Numbered from the stretch's first letter, positions 53,952-61,564 are shown. The stretch: 64,000 nt of DNA from Bacillus sp. FJAT-52991 (GCF_037201805.1 NZ_CP147404.1:1450001-1514000); one strand, 5' to 3'. Program-made: numbers and translations. The notes: a model not told the origin generated them from the sequence alone.

Positions 53952-54006
53952 CATATCATGAAAATAGTACCATCATATAGCTAAAATAAAGACACGCCGC
54001 AGCGTG
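53952..54006. repeat. 55-bp direct repeat, copy B (with terminator)
   Basis: Second exact copy, abutting the stop codon of the repressor gene. Its minus-strand hairpin and T run terminate the repressor transcript. Together with copy A it frames the nuclease gene as a 1.17-kb unit. Confidence 0.95.
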
Positions 54007-54375
54007 TTACTTATTTGCATTCCTCTTTTTAATGATCTCCCAGATCGCTCGAAGTTCCTCGAGTTGTTCTATAGGGGACTCCTTCATATCTTTAAAAAAC
54101 AAATTGAGCTCCGGGTTTTTAAAGAACTCAAGCATTTCACGTTCATCATCTGTAAGGCTATTGGAAGTTGAGCTTTCGCTGTTTGTTACACCGAGTAAAT
54201 AATCAGTACTGATCTCGAGAACAAGAGCTATTTCTCTAAGCATTTCATTTGAAGGTGTGCTATGCCCGTTTTCGTAATTGCTGATTGTTCCTTTAGTTGT
54301 TTTTAAGCGGTCGGCCAGCTCTTGTTGGGTAAGCTTTTTACGTAAACGCGCTGCTTTTAGTCTTTTTGATAGCAT
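54007..54375 (-). CDS. CI-type repressor (XRE helix-turn-helix)
   Basis: About 122 residues: XRE domain at residues 4-60 (KLTQQELADRLKTTKGTISNYENGHSTP gives the recognition helix), then an acidic linker and a C-terminal helix. The small size is like the ImmR-type repressors controlled by ImmA cleavage. Divergent from the Cro-type gene over a 156-bp control region. AAAGGAG precedes the ATG. Confidence 0.9.
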   Translation of the reverse strand: MLSKRLKAARLRKKLTQQELADRLKTTKGTISNYENGHSTPSNEMLREIALVLEISTDYLLGVTNSESSTSNSLTDDEREMLEFFKNPELNLFFKDMKESPIEQLEELRAIWEIIKKRNANK

Positions 54376-54399
54376 AAACAACGCTCCTTTTATTTAATG

Positions 54400-54495
54400 G
54401 TACAAGTTAATTGTACAACAATAAGAGATAAAGAAAAATAAAGTACAAGAAATTCATATAAAATAGTTGGCGTATAAGATTCTTGTACTTATAAT
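54400..54495. promoter_or_regulatory. Divergent lysis-lysogeny control region with GTACAA operators
   Basis: Rightward promoter: TTGGCG (54467-54472), 17 bp, TATAAT (54490-54495). Operator-like half-sites: a palindrome GTACAA-GTTAA-TTGTAC (54400-54416) beside the repressor start, AAGTACAAGAA (54441-54451), and its inverse TTCTTGTACTT (54480-54490) between -35 and -10 of the rightward promoter. Repressor binding at the last would block early transcription. Confidence 0.7.
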
Positions 54496-54537
54496 GAGGT
54501 TAACAAGTTCAAGAATCTCATACAAAGAGGTGATGAA

Positions 54538-54786
54538 ATGAAGAATAGCAATTTAATAAATGCCCGTTTGAAAAAGGGTTTAACTCAGGAAGAACTTGCA
54601 AAAATGCTAGGTTACACCAAAGCGGCTGTCTCTAACTGGGAAAACGGGGTTTCTATTCCGCGTACTAAAGATGCAATTGCGATTTCTAGAATTCTTGAAG
54701 AAAGCGTCGATTATCTTTTTTATGCTCAAAACGAACAAGAATCTCATACAAAAATTAATGATGATAAAACCAAAAAAGCTATATAA
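54538..54786 (+). CDS. Cro-type XRE regulator
   Basis: 82 residues; XRE domain with LTQEELAKMLGYTKAAVSNWENG (split recognition helix TKAAVSNWE), short polar tail. First gene of the rightward early transcript. AGAGGTGATG precedes the ATG. The 3' end repeats 17 bp of its own leader (see findings). Confidence 0.88.
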   Translation: MKNSNLINARLKKGLTQEELAKMLGYTKAAVSNWENGVSIPRTKDAIAISRILEESVDYLFYAQNEQESHTKINDDKTKKAI

Positions 54787-54802
54787 GAAAGGGGGTCTCC
54801 AA

Positions 54803-55204
54803 ATGAACGCAACTAAAAAAGCCCGAGAGCTGGTTGGTCAAAAGGTAAAGGTTTGGATCAATGGCAAGTATGTTCAGCGTGTTCTTTGTGAAGATCAGGA
54901 CGGTTTCTATATCCGTTTTGAAAATGAGCGTACTCCGGTGAAGGCAAAGCTTCATAGTTCACTTGTTGAATTCGCCGCGCTGGATAAAAAGAGTCGGGCG
55001 GCGGTTGAAAGAGTAAAAGAGTCACGTACAGTTGATCCGCAACAGCAGCAAGATCATTCCCAAGAGAAGGAGGCAGTTGCTCTTGAAAAACAAGAGACGC
55101 CGGAGCGATCCGATCAGCCAACTTCTGCACACGATGAGAAGCCGTCTTTTTTCCGATACCAAACGAGCGAAACGATCAATGAGTTGATCGGCGTGCCTCC
55201 ATAG
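54803..55204 (+). CDS. Phage early protein of unknown function
   Basis: About 133 residues: N-terminal basic part (ATKKARELVGQKVKVWINGKY) that looks like a small beta domain with GFYIRFENERTPVKAKL, then a Gln/Glu-rich unstructured tail. GAAAGGGGG precedes ATG 54803; the frame is open further upstream but overlaps the cro-type gene. Confidence 0.72.
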   Translation: MNATKKARELVGQKVKVWINGKYVQRVLCEDQDGFYIRFENERTPVKAKLHSSLVEFAALDKKSRAAVERVKESRTVDPQQQQDHSQEKEAVALEKQETPERSDQPTSAHDEKPSFFRYQTSETINELIGVPP

Positions 55205-55268
55205 CATACAGAATGGTTTGTCACATGGGGAGTGGGTTGGTGGTACGGAATGAGGGGAGGTGAGAGGG

Positions 55269-55472
55269 ATGGAAAAGCAAAAAGAAACAACCCCTGCTGA
55301 AACAGAGGTTGAAAATAAAGTTTTACAAGAAAGAATCGAACAGGTTTCTCTGCTTTATGTAGATTTCTTAGAAAAAGCTATCAAGAAACCGAGTGCTGTG
55401 AATTTCAACGTACTTCAAACAATCAATGATTCAATTAGAATTTTGCATCACTTAAAAAAAATAAACAGTTAA
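55269..55472 (+). CDS. Small helical phage protein
   Basis: 67 residues, mostly one long charged helix (VENKVLQERIEQVSLLYVDF...). GAGGTGAG precedes the ATG. Its stop overlaps the convergent minus-strand gene by a few bases. No family recognised. Confidence 0.65.
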   Translation: MEKQKETTPAETEVENKVLQERIEQVSLLYVDFLEKAIKKPSAVNFNVLQTINDSIRILHHLKKINS

Positions 55473-55693
55473 ACTTTTTCCCATTCGTAAATATCCGTGG
55501 GCACGTCTTCAATGGTTCCATCCAAGCTATCCCATTCATAACAGCCCGTTACGTGCATATACACATCGTCAGCAGCGGAAAGTGTGTTTGGATAGTGACC
55601 ATAAATAACATCGTTGATAACAAGTGCGTATTTTCCAACCCTTTTATCTATGCCGATTTTAAACGTGCCGATTGGACTTTTGTAAAAGAACAT
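55469..55693 (-). CDS. Counter-oriented small phage protein
   Basis: About 74 residues, beta-rich (MFFYKSPIGTFKIGIDKRVGKYALVINDVIYGHY). An excellent AAAGGAGG is spaced for the ATG at 55693, so I reject the longer frame to 55816. Opposite in direction to the early operon, so it must have its own promoter and may be expressed in the lysogen. Confidence 0.72.
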   Translation of the reverse strand: MFFYKSPIGTFKIGIDKRVGKYALVINDVIYGHYPNTLSAADDVYMHVTGCYEWDSLDGTIEDVPTDIYEWEKV

Positions 55694-55791
55694 AATCATA
55701 ACCTCCTTTATAGGAATATTATACCAAATGGTTAAATGAATGGATGAAGAAATTGTCCTTTGAAAAACTAATAAAAAGTGAGGTATGAAAA

Positions 55792-56022
55792 ATGAGCGAG
55801 CGAACAGCAAAAACACCCCCTGCTGGAACAGGGGATGAAGAGATAAATTGTGATGTTAAATTCACCCAGATTTTTGAGCATGGAACAAAAGTAAAAATTC
55901 GATTCTCTATTGAACTAGCAAACTACTCACTTAAAGATTTTCATAGAGTTTTAAGCTTTGTATCTTCAAGTGCAAGAAAGTTCTATCTGCAAGTTGCTGA
56001 AAAGATTAGTAATAGGCTTTGA
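55792..56022 (+). CDS. Small phage protein of unknown function
   Basis: 76 residues, polar N-terminus followed by a beta/alpha domain (KVKIRFSIELANYSLKDFHRVL). GTGAGG lies upstream. 3' end overlaps the convergent gene at 56006. Confidence 0.6.
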   Translation: MSERTAKTPPAGTGDEEINCDVKFTQIFEHGTKVKIRFSIELANYSLKDFHRVLSFVSSSARKFYLQVAEKISNRL

Positions 56023-56278
56023 TCATTTCAGGGTTACCGTTATAAGTATCGTATCCAATGCGGCTCACAACAAAAGATTCATTGTACGGAGAGATTAACA
56101 CATCACCTACTTTTATATCGGTATCGATTAAAAAGCCAATGTGAGTGCCGTCTTCGTCTTTGTTCGATAATCCTTGAGCAGATGCAATAACCTCAGAATT
56201 TCTTTTAATTGAATACGTTACTAGGTCAAATGAAAAATCGTTGAAGTATATCTTTGCTGGAATCGGTAATGAAGCCAT
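56006..56278 (-). CDS. Second counter-oriented small phage protein
   Basis: 90 residues, beta-rich with GDVLISPYNESFVVSRIGYDTYNG. AAGAAGGAAGTG precedes the ATG. No family recognised. Like 55469-55693 it opposes the early operon. Confidence 0.7.
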   Translation of the reverse strand: MASLPIPAKIYFNDFSFDLVTYSIKRNSEVIASAQGLSNKDEDGTHIGFLIDTDIKVGDVLISPYNESFVVSRIGYDTYNGNPEMIKAYY

Positions 56279-56372
56279 AATATCACTTCCTTCTTATGAA
56301 AATTTTACCACAAGGGGGGAGGGAGAGAGCGTTAACAAGATTAGAAAATAGATATTCGAAGGGGGAGACCAA

Positions 56373-56720
56373 ATGTCACACACTTTTATAGGTTTTGATC
56401 CTGACAAATTAAAGTATCCAGAATTAGCTTTCTTGATTGGCTATGTTGCTGAGCATTGTTCAGATCAATCTGAGAAAGTTGTAGCTGGCGAAGTACGACG
56501 TTTCGATTCTAAGTCTAATCCTAATAAATTGTTGTTCTTTAGTATTAGTTTGCTCTTTGAGGATGAATTTGGTGATTTTCACTATAGAAATTTGTTAGTC
56601 ATGAAAGATCAACGAGTAAGCATATGTGATAGTTTTTCAGAATTTGATATGAAAATGTTCGTAGAGTTGAAGTCTCTTTATGAAGAACATTTCTGTTTGA
56701 AAGGGGTGAGCAGTTTATGA
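56373..56720 (+). CDS. Phage early protein of unknown function
   Basis: 115 residues, soluble, acidic (DPDKLKYPELAFLIGYVAEHC at the start). GGGGGAGA upstream. Stop overlaps the next start (ATGA), showing coupling. Confidence 0.7.
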   Translation: MSHTFIGFDPDKLKYPELAFLIGYVAEHCSDQSEKVVAGEVRRFDSKSNPNKLLFFSISLLFEDEFGDFHYRNLLVMKDQRVSICDSFSEFDMKMFVELKSLYEEHFCLKGVSSL

Positions 56721-56917
56721 TGTTGCCAATTGATCTGGACCTGCTTGAAAAGAGGATTGCTATTCCAGCGTTGCTAGCGGAACTATCTTATTTAAACGAA
56801 CATCGCTCAGTTGAGTTGGTAAGGGTTTGGGGAGAGAAGACGATGGCGATCACATCGTTGTATGACTTGTTGCTGAAAGAAATTCAAGTTTCCAGTTGCC
56901 AGCAGCAAGCGAATTAA
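56717..56917 (+). CDS. Small phage protein, coupled to the previous gene
   Basis: 66 residues, hydrophilic, mostly helical. Starts in the ATGA overlap, or at the next ATG (56720); AGGGGTGA fits the first. No family recognised. Confidence 0.65.
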   Translation: MMLPIDLDLLEKRIAIPALLAELSYLNEHRSVELVRVWGEKTMAITSLYDLLLKEIQVSSCQQQAN

Positions 56918-56950
56918 TGTGAATTCATTTTTTGGAAGGGGAGATTAAAT

Positions 56951-57469
56951 ATGAAAATAGGAGAGAAAATTGCTGAAGCTAGAAAGCGGGTTGGATTCAC
57001 TCAAAAAGATTTATCTGAGGGAGAAGAGGTGTTTTGCTCACGTGAAGCCATTGCTAAATATGAAACTGGCAAACGCCCTTTTCCTAAAGATCATTTCAGA
57101 GGGGTGGCCAATACATTAGATGATCCACAATTTTATTTTGATAGTTGGGAAGAAACAACTGGGCATGTAAGCATTCCTTTTTTTGATGGCGACTACATAG
57201 ATCAGCATCCAAGTGCCATGAAGTACATGGTGAAGAAAGAAACATATGAAGCACTGGAAAACATGGAAAAAGTTTGTTGGGCCAAGCCGACACACATTCG
57301 TAATAGCGCAGAACAAGAAGAGATCAAACAGGTGATCAAGGAACTGTTAGATGCAGCGGCCAGCATGATCAACCTCGTAGCCATTCTTTGTCGAGAATAC
57401 GGATTTTCGATGCGTAGCATATTCAAGCAATGGCGGCTATCCACGAAAGCGAAAAGGTGGTGGTCATAA
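56951..57469 (+). CDS. Phage XRE helix-turn-helix protein
   Basis: 172 residues: N-terminal HTH (KIAEARKRVGFTQKDLS, then SREAIAKYETGKRPFPKD) and a C-terminal helical domain. Similar proteins are common in early regions of Bacillus prophages; possibly a second regulator of the early-late switch. AAGGGGAGA upstream. Next tiny gene starts one base after its stop. Confidence 0.82.
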   Translation: MKIGEKIAEARKRVGFTQKDLSEGEEVFCSREAIAKYETGKRPFPKDHFRGVANTLDDPQFYFDSWEETTGHVSIPFFDGDYIDQHPSAMKYMVKKETYEALENMEKVCWAKPTHIRNSAEQEEIKQVIKELLDAAASMINLVAILCREYGFSMRSIFKQWRLSTKAKRWWS

Positions 57470-57598
57470 GTGGAACAAACATTAGTGAATGAAAAGAAAA
57501 AGCGTTTGGTCCAGTTGGTGAAAGAACTTCAAGACAAGGGAATAAAAATCGATTTCTGCAGGAATTACCTTCAAGTGAGATCGGTGGGAGGGAGATAA
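57470..57598 (+). CDS. Tiny phage protein, 42 residues
   Basis: GTG start immediately after the HTH gene stop, with AAAGGTGG at about 9 nt. Charged helix (NEKKKRLVQLVKELQDKG) then NYLQVRSVGGR. Coding inferred from ribosome site and gap-free packing. Confidence 0.5.
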   Translation: MEQTLVNEKKKRLVQLVKELQDKGIKIDFCRNYLQVRSVGGR

Positions 57599-57600
57599 AA

Positions 57601-57693
57601 ATGATCATAGCAATACTAGTCTTTGTATCATTCGTCACTGGCTACTATTGGTGTCTTGCGTGTGAGGAAGTCAAATATGAAAGCGACAATTAA
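57601..57693 (+). CDS. Tiny phage membrane peptide, 30 residues
   Basis: GGGAGGGAG precedes the ATG. One hydrophobic helix (IIAILVFVSFVTGYYWCLAC) and an acidic tail. Two bases separate it from the previous tiny gene. Such single-helix peptides often modify host membrane functions; no evidence of which here. Confidence 0.55.
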   Translation: MIIAILVFVSFVTGYYWCLACEEVKYESDN

Positions 57694-57830
57694 AAAGCGA
57701 TAAGCTCTGGCAAGCTTACCGCATAGGGAAATTGAATTCAAGAACATTATAACACATTTTTAGAAATGCAGAAACGAGCGATATAAATATGCCTTATATA
57801 AAAACATGATGTGGGGAGGGCAGAAAAGCG

Positions 57831-58286
57831 ATGGAACGTGTTTTAGATGCATGTTGTGGCAGTCGGATGTTTTGGTTTGATAAGCAAAATGACAACGTAG
57901 TGTTTATGGACAATCGCCAATTAAGTGACACACTTTGCGATGGGCGAAAGCTAGAAGTGAACCCTGATGTCGTCGCAGACTTTAGGAATATGCCATTTGA
58001 AGATGATTCATTTTATTTAGTCGTTTTCGATCCACCACATTTATTAAAAGTCGGCGAAGATTCTTGGTTGGCGAAGAAATACGGAAAGCTTGGCGAAGAT
58101 TGGCAGAACGACATAGCGCAAGGGTTTAGCGAGTGTATGAGGGTTCTTAAACCAAACGGAACGCTTATTTTTAAGTGGAACGAGGATCAAATTAAATTGA
58201 AAGATGTTTTAAAGTGCTTTGACCAAAAGCCGTTATTCGGAAATAAACGTAGCAAGACACACTGGTTAGTCTTTATGAAAGGTTAA
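57831..58286 (+). CDS. Class I SAM-dependent methyltransferase-like protein
   Basis: 151 residues: VLDACCGSRMFWFDK as the cofactor loop region, then VVFDPPHLLK (DPPH in place of the DPPY of N6-adenine methylases), and GTLIFKWNEDQ. Short, without a target-recognition domain. Could methylate DNA or another target and so protect the phage from host restriction. GGGGAGGG upstream. Confidence 0.8.
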   Translation: MERVLDACCGSRMFWFDKQNDNVVFMDNRQLSDTLCDGRKLEVNPDVVADFRNMPFEDDSFYLVVFDPPHLLKVGEDSWLAKKYGKLGEDWQNDIAQGFSECMRVLKPNGTLIFKWNEDQIKLKDVLKCFDQKPLFGNKRSKTHWLVFMKG

Positions 58287-58421
58287 ATAGCAATTTGTGA
58301 ATGATCTATTCTCTTTTCCAGACACCCTAGCGATGGTTTCTGAATTTGTTCTCTCAAATACAAAAGTTACGAATGGAAGGTTCAATTCAATAGCTTTTAG
58401 TGGTTTAAGTAGATTTTTCAT
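58266..58421 (-). CDS. Possible counter-oriented 51-residue protein
   Basis: On the minus strand AAAGGGAG lies 8 nt before an ATG; the product (MKNLLKPLKAIELNLPFVTFVFE...) has no motif. It overlaps the 3' end of the methyltransferase gene by 21 bp and fills the otherwise empty 58287-58430 stretch. Uncertain. Confidence 0.4.
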   Translation of the reverse strand: MKNLLKPLKAIELNLPFVTFVFERTNSETIARVSGKENRSFTNCYLTFHKD

Positions 58422-58569
58422 GATACCAGCTCCCTTTTTAATAATTTTTGCTAGGGTGTTTACCTGAACAGCTTCTGGGAGCAGAGCCTGGAAAAAAGAA
58501 CGATAACTCTATTATAGTACAAAATCCAATTTAATATGAAGTAGCAAAATAGAGAAGGGAGAAAAGAAA

Positions 58570-58767
58570 ATGACGATTAAGGGAATTTTAGATACTCCAA
58601 TTAGTGAATTGTGGGATACCATAAGTCCTTTTGTAATAGGTTATCTAATATTTTTTGCAGTATATTTCGTGTTAGTTTTATCAATCATCATAGTTGTTTT
58701 TATCAAAGTAAGAAAAAGTCATAGGGCATTCGAAAAAGAGAGAAAAGAATTTTTCAAAGGAAGGTAG
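58570..58767 (+). CDS. Small single-helix membrane protein
   Basis: 65 residues: one long membrane helix (about 19-48, VIGYLIFFAVYFVLVLSIII) and a basic tail. AGAAGGGAG upstream. Unknown function. Confidence 0.65.
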   Translation: MTIKGILDTPISELWDTISPFVIGYLIFFAVYFVLVLSIIIVVFIKVRKSHRAFEKERKEFFKGR

Positions 58768-58808
58768 TAAGTCGTAGTTTGTTGAAGATGTGCACCTGTT
58801 TTGGTGCT

Positions 58809-58849
58809 CATCGATAACTATCAGAGTGGATCTCTGGGAGTTATCGATG
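58809..58849 (+). other. Perfect nested RNA hairpin in a phage leader
   Basis: Outer stem CATCGATAACT / AGTTATCGATG (11 bp, perfect), 2-nt internal loop, inner stem CAGAG / CTCTG with loop TGGAT. No T run, so not a terminator. It lies 30 bp upstream of the next gene's start and could control its translation or be processed. Confidence 0.7.
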
Positions 58850-58879
58850 GGTATCAACCATCGGGAAGGAGTGTGAGAA

Positions 58880-59137
58880 ATGGAGCTAGTAAGTAATCAG
58901 CCAATTGAATTTGATGTCTTTGGTCGAATGAAATTTCATCCAGCGTTTCATCAAAAGCATGGGCAGCCTTATTCTGAGTCTGATCTTGAATACTTATGCA
59001 AGTATTGGGAGACGGATGGGATGCAGCTGATGGCCCTTGCGCTGGGACGACCAGAAGGAGCCATATCAACCAAGGTGGCCAAACTCAAGAAAAACGGCCG
59101 ATTCGACTATTACAAAAATTTGAATAAGCATTGGTAA
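58880..59137 (+). CDS. Small Myb-like DNA-binding phage protein
   Basis: 85 residues; YSESDLEYLCKYWETDGMQLMALALGRPEGAISTKVAKLKK looks like a SANT/Myb-type or sigma-like three-helix DNA-binding fold. AAGGAGTG precedes the ATG. Confidence 0.7.
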   Translation: MELVSNQPIEFDVFGRMKFHPAFHQKHGQPYSESDLEYLCKYWETDGMQLMALALGRPEGAISTKVAKLKKNGRFDYYKNLNKHW

Positions 59138-59160
59138 GGAGTGGAGAAGGAGGTATTGAT

Positions 59161-59325
59161 TTGCTGTTTGAAGTGGAGTTTGTAGACAAGAGCAACTTGG
59201 TATTGTTCACGGCACTAATATTCGCTGACAACGTAACAGAGTGCCGTAAACAAGCCAAAGCAATACAAAAAGAAAAACGTATAAAAAAATCATACCACAT
59301 GTACATAGAAGAGTGTGTGGTATGA
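59161..59325 (+). CDS. Small phage protein of unknown function
   Basis: About 54 residues from a TTG start with an ideal GAAGGAGGT; beta-strand then basic helix (ECRKQAKAIQKEKRIKK). Its stop overlaps the next ATG (ATGA). Confidence 0.62.
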   Translation: MLFEVEFVDKSNLVLFTALIFADNVTECRKQAKAIQKEKRIKKSYHMYIEECVV

Positions 59326-59489
59326 AGGAATTTTATTATGAGATTCCTAGTGAAGTCATTCGTTTGTCCAAGGGTAAGAATGACTATGTTACTAGAGTTA
59401 AAAGGTATTTTCGCCTACTACATCCAGAGTTGAGATTAGTTAAGGTTCAAGGTAAGTGGGCATTTTTTGTGAAAAAGAACACGGGGTGA
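59322..59489 (+). CDS. Tiny basic phage protein, 55 residues
   Basis: ATGA overlap with the preceding gene shows coupled translation. Basic helix-rich sequence (NDYVTRVKRYFRLLHPELRL). Ends 5 bp before the replication-protein start. Confidence 0.62.
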   Translation: MKEFYYEIPSEVIRLSKGKNDYVTRVKRYFRLLHPELRLVKVQGKWAFFVKKNTG

Positions 59490-59494
59490 AGGAC

Positions 59495-60493
59495 ATGGGA
59501 AGTAAGCTACTTTTAGATGAAAGGCCGTTACTTGTGCTACCATCATTAGCCACAAAAATCGGCTTAAATGAAGCTCTGTTTCTTCAGCAGTTAAACTACT
59601 GGATCAACAGCAGCAATCACATCCACGAAGAGAAGAAATGGGTGTATAACACGATAGCGAAGTGGCAGGAGCAATTTCCTTTCTGGTCAGAAAGTACGCT
59701 CAAACGAATTATTAAAAACTTAGAAAAGCTGAATCTTTTAGTCACTGGGAATTTTAATAAGTCCCCGATTGACAAAACAAAGTGGTATTCAATTGATTTT
59801 GATGTTCTTGAAAAGTTAAGTGAAGTACCTGAGGAAGATCAAGAGAAAACGCATAACGATGCATTAGGTCAAAATGAACCGATGGACAGTCAAAATGATC
59901 TGTCGTCAGGTCAAAGTGACCTATCGAGTGGGTCAGAATGGTCTATCGAAGGGGTCAATTTGACCAAAGCAATACCAGAGAGTACTACAGAGAGTACTTC
60001 AATTAAAGAAGTGGAAGAAGATGCGCCTGCCCCAAATCCATTTTCATTTTTTGAACAAAATGGATTCGGAACTATTGGCGGTCATATTGCTCAAAAAATT
60101 TCTGCTTGGTGTGAAGATCTTTCAGACGAACTTGTTTTATACGCCATGACTTTAGCTGTTGAACAAGGGAAATGCACCTGGAGCTATACCGAAGCCATTC
60201 TTAAAGACTGGCATCAGAAGAAGTTTCGTTCCGTTGATCAAGTTAACGCTGCCCGATTAGCTTATAAACAGCAGCAAACACAGAAAAAACAGTCTCGCAA
60301 ATCTTATAGCGGTAAACCTATTCGGGAAGAACGAACTCCAGCTTGGTTGAAAGTGCAAGAAGATCAACAAGTGCCTGATGCATCATTTGAAAGTGATAAA
60401 GCAAAACTGGAAGCTGATGCGGAGTTCGAGAAAAAGCGTGCAGAACTAGAAGCAAGAATCAAAAGAAGTCGTGAGGGGCGTAGTCGTGAATAA
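59495..60493 (+). CDS. Phage replisome organiser, DnaD-like
   Basis: About 332 residues: N-terminal winged-helix replication domain (LNEALFLQQLNYWINSS, then SESTLKRIIKNLEKLNLLV), an acidic linker, a DnaD C-terminal-type domain (about 190-260, ISAWCEDLSDELVLYAMTLA, WSYTEAILKDWHQK), and a charged tail. Loads the host helicase at the phage origin. No separate helicase loader gene is visible downstream. Start ATG 59495 with GGTGAAGG. Confidence 0.85.
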   Translation: MGSKLLLDERPLLVLPSLATKIGLNEALFLQQLNYWINSSNHIHEEKKWVYNTIAKWQEQFPFWSESTLKRIIKNLEKLNLLVTGNFNKSPIDKTKWYSIDFDVLEKLSEVPEEDQEKTHNDALGQNEPMDSQNDLSSGQSDLSSGSEWSIEGVNLTKAIPESTTESTSIKEVEEDAPAPNPFSFFEQNGFGTIGGHIAQKISAWCEDLSDELVLYAMTLAVEQGKCTWSYTEAILKDWHQKKFRSVDQVNAARLAYKQQQTQKKQSRKSYSGKPIREERTPAWLKVQEDQQVPDASFESDKAKLEADAEFEKKRAELEARIKRSREGRSRE

Positions 60494-60596
60494 GTTAACA
60501 CTTGGACAACTCTGTTATCTTGCACGCTATACAAACTTAAGAGCAAGCGCTTTAGAAGAGTTGTTTAGGAGGATGAGAGTTTATGAGCGGGAATAA
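60486..60596 (+). CDS. Possible 36-residue phage protein
   Basis: GTG overlapping the replication-protein stop, GAGGGGC upstream; product helical (LGQLCYLARYTNLRASALEELF). It overlaps the next start. Fills a gap of about 90 bp; coding is plausible only. Confidence 0.42.
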   Translation: MNKLTLGQLCYLARYTNLRASALEELFRRMRVYERE

Positions 60597-60789
60597 ATTG
60601 CGATTTAAAAACCCCGCATTCCAGCGCGCTTTTGAAGAAGGTTATCGAATGGGGCTTAATCATGGAATCAATAAATCTACTAGCTTTTTTCAGTACAAGT
60701 TTAAGAGATTGCTAGAAGTTGATGGGATCGGTCCTCGGACTCTGGAAAAAATAAAAATGTCACTAGGAAAGGAGTATTTTGATGATTAA
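60583..60789 (+). CDS. Small helix-hairpin-helix protein
   Basis: 68 residues; LLEVDGIGPRTLEKIKMSLG (about 43-62) is a DNA-binding helix-hairpin-helix motif. Ideal AGGAGG before the ATG. Next to the replication protein, so a DNA-binding accessory role is likely. Confidence 0.75.
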   Translation: MSGNKLRFKNPAFQRAFEEGYRMGLNHGINKSTSFFQYKFKRLLEVDGIGPRTLEKIKMSLGKEYFDD

Positions 60790-61015
60790 GACTGGTGCTA
60801 TGGAAATCACAGAAATTGAATTGAGACGTCGTTACAGACCAATTAAGCGTCTTTCCGCAAAGTTCAACAAAGGCTTACGTTTTCAGCTTGTTTTCGTCGT
60901 GAGTAAGCAAAGGAGCTTTGGAGATCATCAGTTGGTCCAGTTGCAAAGTGAGAGAAAAGGCAACTTTGGGCGGTATTCAAAAAGTTTGCTGGATAGCATG
61001 TTTAAGAACTGGTGA
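60782..61015 (+). CDS. Small basic phage protein
   Basis: 77 residues, very basic and beta-rich (ELRRRYRPIKRLSAKFNKGLRFQLVFVV). AAAGGAG upstream, overlaps the previous gene. No family recognised; nucleic-acid binding is likely from the charge. Confidence 0.65.
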   Translation: MIKTGAMEITEIELRRRYRPIKRLSAKFNKGLRFQLVFVVSKQRSFGDHQLVQLQSERKGNFGRYSKSLLDSMFKNW

Positions 61016-61023
61016 GGTGCAGA

Positions 61024-61209
61024 ATGATCGGAAAAATAAGTCAATGCGGCACTTGCGAAAAGCTATTCAAAGTAACACATAGAGATAACGTTTTCTATTG
61101 CTCGACTAAATGTGAACGGGAGCATGATCTTTTTCGAGAGGCAGGTGAAAGCCATGAATACTGTGAAAACATCGTTTCTGTCTCCAGAAGAGTTGCAGCA
61201 GCACATTGA
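61024..61209 (+). CDS. Small zinc-finger phage protein
   Basis: 61 residues with CGTCEKLF and FYCSTKCEREHD, a CxxC...CxxxC zinc site. TGAGGTG upstream of ATG 61024. Overlaps the following gene in another frame. Confidence 0.68.
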   Translation: MIGKISQCGTCEKLFKVTHRDNVFYCSTKCEREHDLFREAGESHEYCENIVSVSRRVAAAH

Positions 61210-61330
61210 ACGAATTAACAGTAAACGGTCTCCTGTTTTTAAAGAGAAGCGAGCTGCAGACTGGCGTTGGCCACAAAACAGAAAAAGAGCTGAGCAACAA
61301 GCCCAGCCCCGCAAGAAAGATACAAATTAA
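61154..61330 (+). CDS. Small phage protein, 58 residues
   Basis: Starts inside the previous gene with GCAGGTGAAAG before the ATG. Helical LSPEELQQHIERIN then basic, Pro/Gln-rich tail. No family recognised. Confidence 0.55.
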   Translation: MNTVKTSFLSPEELQQHIERINSKRSPVFKEKRAADWRWPQNRKRAEQQAQPRKKDTN

Positions 61331-61354
61331 TTATAACACATATGGGGTGAGCAA

Positions 61355-61564
61355 ATGTCAATCGAAGTACAAGCTCTTGAACTAAATGAAGATCTAACCG
61401 TTACATCTAAGTTGGAGTCAGATGTAGTCAAGGTGATCATCCTTGACGGAAAAAAAGGGACTGCGTGCTCTTTTTACGCTGTCGAACATGGCCAGACGGT
61501 GATCGAGACCGTCAAAGGCAAGAGTGTCAGAGTGGAACACAACAGCCAGACATTACTCCCTTAA
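61355..61564 (+). CDS. Small phage protein, 69 residues
   Basis: Beta-rich (VTSKLESDVVKVIILDGKKGTACSFYAVEHGQ split over strands). GGGGTGAG precedes the ATG. No family recognised. Confidence 0.6.
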   Translation: MSIEVQALELNEDLTVTSKLESDVVKVIILDGKKGTACSFYAVEHGQTVIETVKGKSVRVEHNSQTLLP

